The translations under genes and the position numbers were made by a program. Below are positions 60,977-64,000 of a stretch of DNA of 64,000 bases, one piece after another (the first letter of the stretch is position 1; the number at the start of each line of letters is the position of its first letter). The DNA is taken from contig JAGKWU010000008.1 in assembly GCA_021151695.1 (NCBI GenBank), positions 62,001 to 126,000 of the forward strand. Reading direction: 5' to 3'. The notes under the pieces are model-generated. The model was not told where the DNA came from. It ran no database searches and worked only from the letters and a program-made list of their open reading frames with translations. This stretch comes from Cellvibrionaceae bacterium (GTDB lineage: Bacteria > Pseudomonadota > Gammaproteobacteria > Pseudomonadales > Cellvibrionaceae).

Positions 60977-61675
60977 TCAGGCTTCGATTTTGGTAGAAAA
61001 GCGGTAACCGGTGCCGCGCACAGTTTGCACCAGGTCTTCGTGGCCGTCGATGGTTAAGGCTTTGCGCAAGCGACGAATGTGTACGTCGACGGTGCGCTCT
61101 TCCACATAGACATTGCCACCCCAGACGTGGTCCAGCAGTTGGCCGCGGGTATAGGCGCGCTCCTGGTGGGTGAGGAAAAATTCCAGCAGGCGATACTCGG
61201 TAGGGCCCATATCGACTGATTGGTTATTGATAGTGACGCGGTGACTCGCGGGGTCCAGACACAGACCCTGCACGATAATCGGTTGGCCAGAAATCTTCGG
61301 ATCGGCGCGGCGCAGCACAGCTTTCAGGCGGGCGACCAGTTCGCGCGGTGAAAAGGGTTTGGTGATGTAATCATCAGCGCCCACTTCAAGACCCTGGATC
61401 TTGTTGTCTTCTTCGCCTTTGGCGGTGAGCATGATGATAGGGATGTCGGCGGTGACTTCGTCGCGCTTGAGGCGGCGGGCCAGCTCAATACCGCTGGTGC
61501 CGGGCATCATCCAGTCAAGCAGGATCAGGTCGGGTTTTTCATCGATAATCCGGGCGTGGGCATCCTGGGCATTGCTGGCCTCGATGCAATTGTATTCCGC
61601 CATTTCGAGCGCTACGCGCAGCATGTCGCGGATGGCGGATTCGTCGTCGACGATTAAAATTTTACGTCCGGTCAT
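60977..61675 (-). CDS. phoB: Phosphate regulon response regulator
   Basis: This 232-residue OmpR-type regulator has an N-terminal receiver (D-D-E-S, phospho-Asp in LLDWMMPG, K in ITKPF) and a winged-helix DNA-binding domain (GPTEYRLLEFFLTHQERAYTR, VDVHIRRLRKAL, TVRGTGYRFS). The start at 61675 follows AAAGGCAC. It is autoregulated: a Pho box is visible at 61731-61748. Confidence 0.97.
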   Translation of the reverse strand: MTGRKILIVDDESAIRDMLRVALEMAEYNCIEASNAQDAHARIIDEKPDLILLDWMMPGTSGIELARRLKRDEVTADIPIIMLTAKGEEDNKIQGLEVGADDYITKPFSPRELVARLKAVLRRADPKISGQPIIVQGLCLDPASHRVTINNQSVDMGPTEYRLLEFFLTHQERAYTRGQLLDHVWGGNVYVEERTVDVHIRRLRKALTIDGHEDLVQTVRGTGYRFSTKIEA

Positions 61676-61730
61676 AAATGTGCCTTTCAGTTCCAATATG
61701 AAGCTATTAAGGCTATTAAATAAAGGTTTT

Positions 61731-61748
61731 GTTACACATTCGTTACAG
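61731..61748 (-). promoter_or_regulatory. Pho box upstream of phoB
   Basis: Read on the minus strand: CTGTAAC, four bases (GAAT), GTGTAAC. Two 7-bp direct repeats with 4-bp spacing match the PhoB binding layout, 56 bases before the phoB ATG; an AT-rich -10 (TAATAG or TTTAAT) lies 12 bases downstream. Confidence 0.75.
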
Positions 61749-61831
61749 GCTAGCCGATTTTTTCGGGTATAGGCAGCAAATAGTCATATTTGTATTGGTC
61801 TGCCATGAAATCCCCTTCGCCAAAAAAGAAA

Positions 61832-61856
61832 AAGGGCCGGTTTTCTTCCGGCCCTT
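61832..61856 (-). terminator. Terminator of the polyserine protein gene
   Basis: AAGGGCCGG (61832-61840) pairs with CCGGCCCTT (61848-61856), followed on the minus strand by a T-rich tract. Confidence 0.88.
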
Positions 61857-61876
61857 GTATCAGGTTGTGTCAGCTA

Positions 61877-63988
61877 TCAGTGACAGCTGTTATCCAGGTT
61901 ATAGCTGGTACTGACTAACCAGGATGCCGAATCGTTCGCGGCCGCAGCTGCAGTATCGTAGAGGCGGTACTGCAGGGTGACAGCGGCATTGGGGTTGGTC
62001 ACCAGATAGCTGAAGTTAGCACCCAGTAACTCGCTACCGGATGTGCCTCCACCGTTGTCCAGCAGGGTGAAAATGATACGGGTACTGTTGGACATGGCGA
62101 CATAATTGCTGGTGGTATTGCTGGTTAACGTCGCCTCAGCGTTAAAGGTGGCATTGGTAAGCTTGAGCGAAGCATAGCCCTGGTTAGCCGGGGATATTCC
62201 AAAGCCAACGGGAATATTACCGGAAAAGCTGTGAAGGCCACAGGTGGTGGCGCTTGAACTCGCTTGGGAAGACGCACTGGAGCTGGCCACTGATGAGCTG
62301 GAGGAGGAACTGATACCACAATGGGCCAGGGCTTCCGCACTGATTGCCAGCGAATTCATGTTGTTGATGGCGGCGCTGGCAGTTTCGAACAGGTTAATGT
62401 TTAACGTCGCATCACTGCCTGTCATGTTGTAGCCCAAGGATATGAGCAATTGTTCTCCCTGTTGCAAATCGCTAGTGGCCACCAACTGGTAGATAGCACG
62501 CTGGCCATCAAAGAATTGTAATGTCGCTGTGCCATTGGCTGTGCTCAGCTCGGGCGCTGCGCCGGCAAAATTGGCGTCCAGCAAGGACAGGCTGACATAG
62601 ATCTGGTTGCCAGCGGGTACGCCAATAGCCAGGCTGCTGCTACCGTTGAACAGCTTGGTGCTAGTGCAATCAGCCGTCGAACTGGAACTGCTGGAGCTTG
62701 AAGAGGACGAGCTGGACGACGAACTTAGCAGTGTTTGGCCAGTGATAAAAATATTATCCAGGCTAATCAAGCTGCCCGCCGTTGGCTTTTTACCCTTGGC
62801 ATCAAAGTAGAGGCCAACATAGGCGATATTGGACAGGTCAAACCCGGCGTCAGAACCGCTGAAGGCAGGCTGGTTGCTCGCGTTGGCCAGAGGTGTGCTA
62901 ATGGTGCTCCAGCCATCTGCCTTAAGGCTGGCGGTGGCCAAAGGCGGGAACCAGGCGCGGCGGCCATTGGTATCCTGGTAGTAAAAGCCCAGCTGCATCT
63001 TGTTGTTGCGCACGTAGCTCTTGTCCAGATAGACCTGGGCGGAAATAGTCCCGTTGGTCAGCGCGCAAGACTGGAAACTGCTGTTGACAGAAGCTGCATA
63101 GCCAACCTTATCCTGGGCTGTAGTCCAGGCAGGCATTAAATGGCTAAGTGCAATAATCTGGCGCACCATGCCATTGAGGGTATTGGGCGAGCCGGCAAAA
63201 GAGGTAGTGCTAAATGGCAGGCCCCAGGTTTCAAAGCGCTCTTCATAGCAGTGCGCCACAGGTGCCGGTGCTGCCCCCTTGCCCTTCACCCAACGGATGT
63301 TGTCGAGCTGGAAACTCACACCATTTTGCTTGTTCCACTCCGGTAGTATCTGGAAGCCCATATTGACCTGTTCCAGCACCAAACCGCCCTCGGCCAATGC
63401 GGCGACGGGTACTTCGAGGGTTTTCCATTGATTTAGCGGTACTTTGGGCAATACGTAGTTATGGCTTTGGCAGGGATAACCACAATCCAGCAGTACTTCC
63501 AACTGGGGATTGAGTTTGCCGTAGTTGAGTACTTTGATGTCAAATACCAATTTACCGGTGGCGTAGTCACTCATATCGGCAGAGTCAGCTTTGGTGTAAA
63601 AGTGCACCAGCGCGTTGAAATCTTTATTATCGAGGAAGCTGACTTCTACAACTTTTTTGTGGGCGGTCTCAAGGGCGGAAGCAATACGCCAGCGGGCTAT
63701 CTGGCCCTTGGTGCCCTCAAAAACTTCACCTTGCACCTGATAGTCTTTGCGCTGTTCGTAAGCTGAAAAATCTTTCCAGGTGGGATCTACGCAATCAATA
63801 AATACATTGCCTGCAGAGCTTGCACAACTGCTGGAAGCACTGCTTTTGGATGAGCTGGAAGAGGTTTTCTTGGAGCTACTAACGCTTGAGCTGGATTTGC
63901 TTGAGCTACTACCGGTAGCAGCGACTGCGGTGGTGGATATTCCAAAGAGAAGAGATGCCGCTAATAGCAGCGAAAATTTCATTTTCAT
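61877..63988 (-). CDS. Secreted polyserine multidomain protein with duplicated module
   Basis: This 703-residue protein has: signal peptide (about 1-24); Ser-rich tract (26-57); a beta-jelly-roll segment resembling ExoP/CBM11-type binding modules (about 64-235); a second carbohydrate-binding-like module (about 247-419, LSNIAYVGLYFDAKG, SLISLDNIF); Ser run (about 422-438); module X1 (about 442-558); Ser linker; and module X2 (about 584-702). X1 and X2 are both bounded by Cys and share G-x-x-P-A-x-N-Q-x-Y-x-S-L, A-x-F, and A-T-L/V-T-L near the end. No catalytic domain was recognised. It may bind polysaccharide and present the cell or a partner enzyme. Confidence 0.75.
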   Translation of the reverse strand: MKMKFSLLLAASLLFGISTTAVAATGSSSSKSSSSVSSSKKTSSSSSKSSASSSCASSAGNVFIDCVDPTWKDFSAYEQRKDYQVQGEVFEGTKGQIARWRIASALETAHKKVVEVSFLDNKDFNALVHFYTKADSADMSDYATGKLVFDIKVLNYGKLNPQLEVLLDCGYPCQSHNYVLPKVPLNQWKTLEVPVAALAEGGLVLEQVNMGFQILPEWNKQNGVSFQLDNIRWVKGKGAAPAPVAHCYEERFETWGLPFSTTSFAGSPNTLNGMVRQIIALSHLMPAWTTAQDKVGYAASVNSSFQSCALTNGTISAQVYLDKSYVRNNKMQLGFYYQDTNGRRAWFPPLATASLKADGWSTISTPLANASNQPAFSGSDAGFDLSNIAYVGLYFDAKGKKPTAGSLISLDNIFITGQTLLSSSSSSSSSSSSSSSSTADCTSTKLFNGSSSLAIGVPAGNQIYVSLSLLDANFAGAAPELSTANGTATLQFFDGQRAIYQLVATSDLQQGEQLLISLGYNMTGSDATLNINLFETASAAINNMNSLAISAEALAHCGISSSSSSSVASSSASSQASSSATTCGLHSFSGNIPVGFGISPANQGYASLKLTNATFNAEATLTSNTTSNYVAMSNSTRIIFTLLDNGGGTSGSELLGANFSYLVTNPNAAVTLQYRLYDTAAAAANDSASWLVSTSYNLDNSCH

Positions 63989-64000
63989 GATTGAAGTCCA

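Overview
The window looks like chromosomal DNA from a gammaproteobacterium of the Cellvibrio group (Cellvibrionaceae). This is inferred from several signals together: secreted polysaccharide-degrading proteins with long polyserine linkers (35597-40744, 61877-63988), TonB-dependent receptor plus flavin-dependent halogenase clusters, PEP-CTERM cargo proteins, and Pseudomonas-like housekeeping blocks (hisBH/hisA/hisF, gpmI-envC-ctpA-yibQ, glyQS, phoBR, prlC-yheV). No rRNA, tRNA, CRISPR array, transposase or phage gene was seen.

Layout. 1-7.3 kb: the 3' part of a halogenase, a DUF2807 protein, a PEP-CTERM protein, a gamma-carbonic-anhydrase-like protein, and prlC-yheV followed by a GH16-like lipoprotein with an altered active-site motif. 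7.3-17.5 kb: a TonB-dependent receptor followed by three tightly packed halogenase-family genes, the middle one degenerate, facing a multidomain GH29 fucosidase. 17.7-28.5 kb: histidine genes hisB-hisH, hisA and hisF, separated by a serine hydrolase, a reductase, a PEP-CTERM protein and two esterases, with long inverted repeats at the junctions. 28.5-34.5 kb: a cell-envelope block on the minus strand (gpmI, envC, ctpA, yibQ). 35-40.8 kb: a PEP-CTERM protein and a 1715-residue pectate lyase/pectin methylesterase fusion. 40.8-45.5 kb: plsC-like, gmhB, glyS and glyQ. 45.5-48 kb: two paralogous microproteins (39 and 49 aa), each preceded by an exact FNR/Anr box, bracketing a PEP-CTERM gene and an LpxL-like acyltransferase. 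48-52 kb: an S9 peptidase and an Atm1-type ABC exporter. 52.3-55.3 kb: a PilJ-type sensor kinase with an internal Hpt segment, a CheY-like regulator and a CheX-like protein. 55.3-59.5 kb: small housekeeping and accessory genes (GNAT, DUF4124, VF530, MFS, truncated hemoglobin, ROK kinase). 59.6-61.7 kb: phoB-phoR with a recognisable Pho box. 61.9-64 kb: a secreted polyserine protein with a duplicated unknown module.

How the parts work together. The secreted and outer-membrane genes fit plant and algal polysaccharide use: pectin cleavage and demethylation, fucose removal, ester removal, TonB-dependent uptake and a sugar kinase. Three items look least explained by known families: the FNR/Anr-box microprotein pair, the receptor plus halogenase operon with its inactive-looking paralogue, and the duplicated Cys-bounded modules of the 61877-63988 protein. 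Two families of near-perfect inverted repeats (A: 20881, 42251, 59461; B: 22587, 23608) sit only between genes and resemble non-autonomous dispersed elements.
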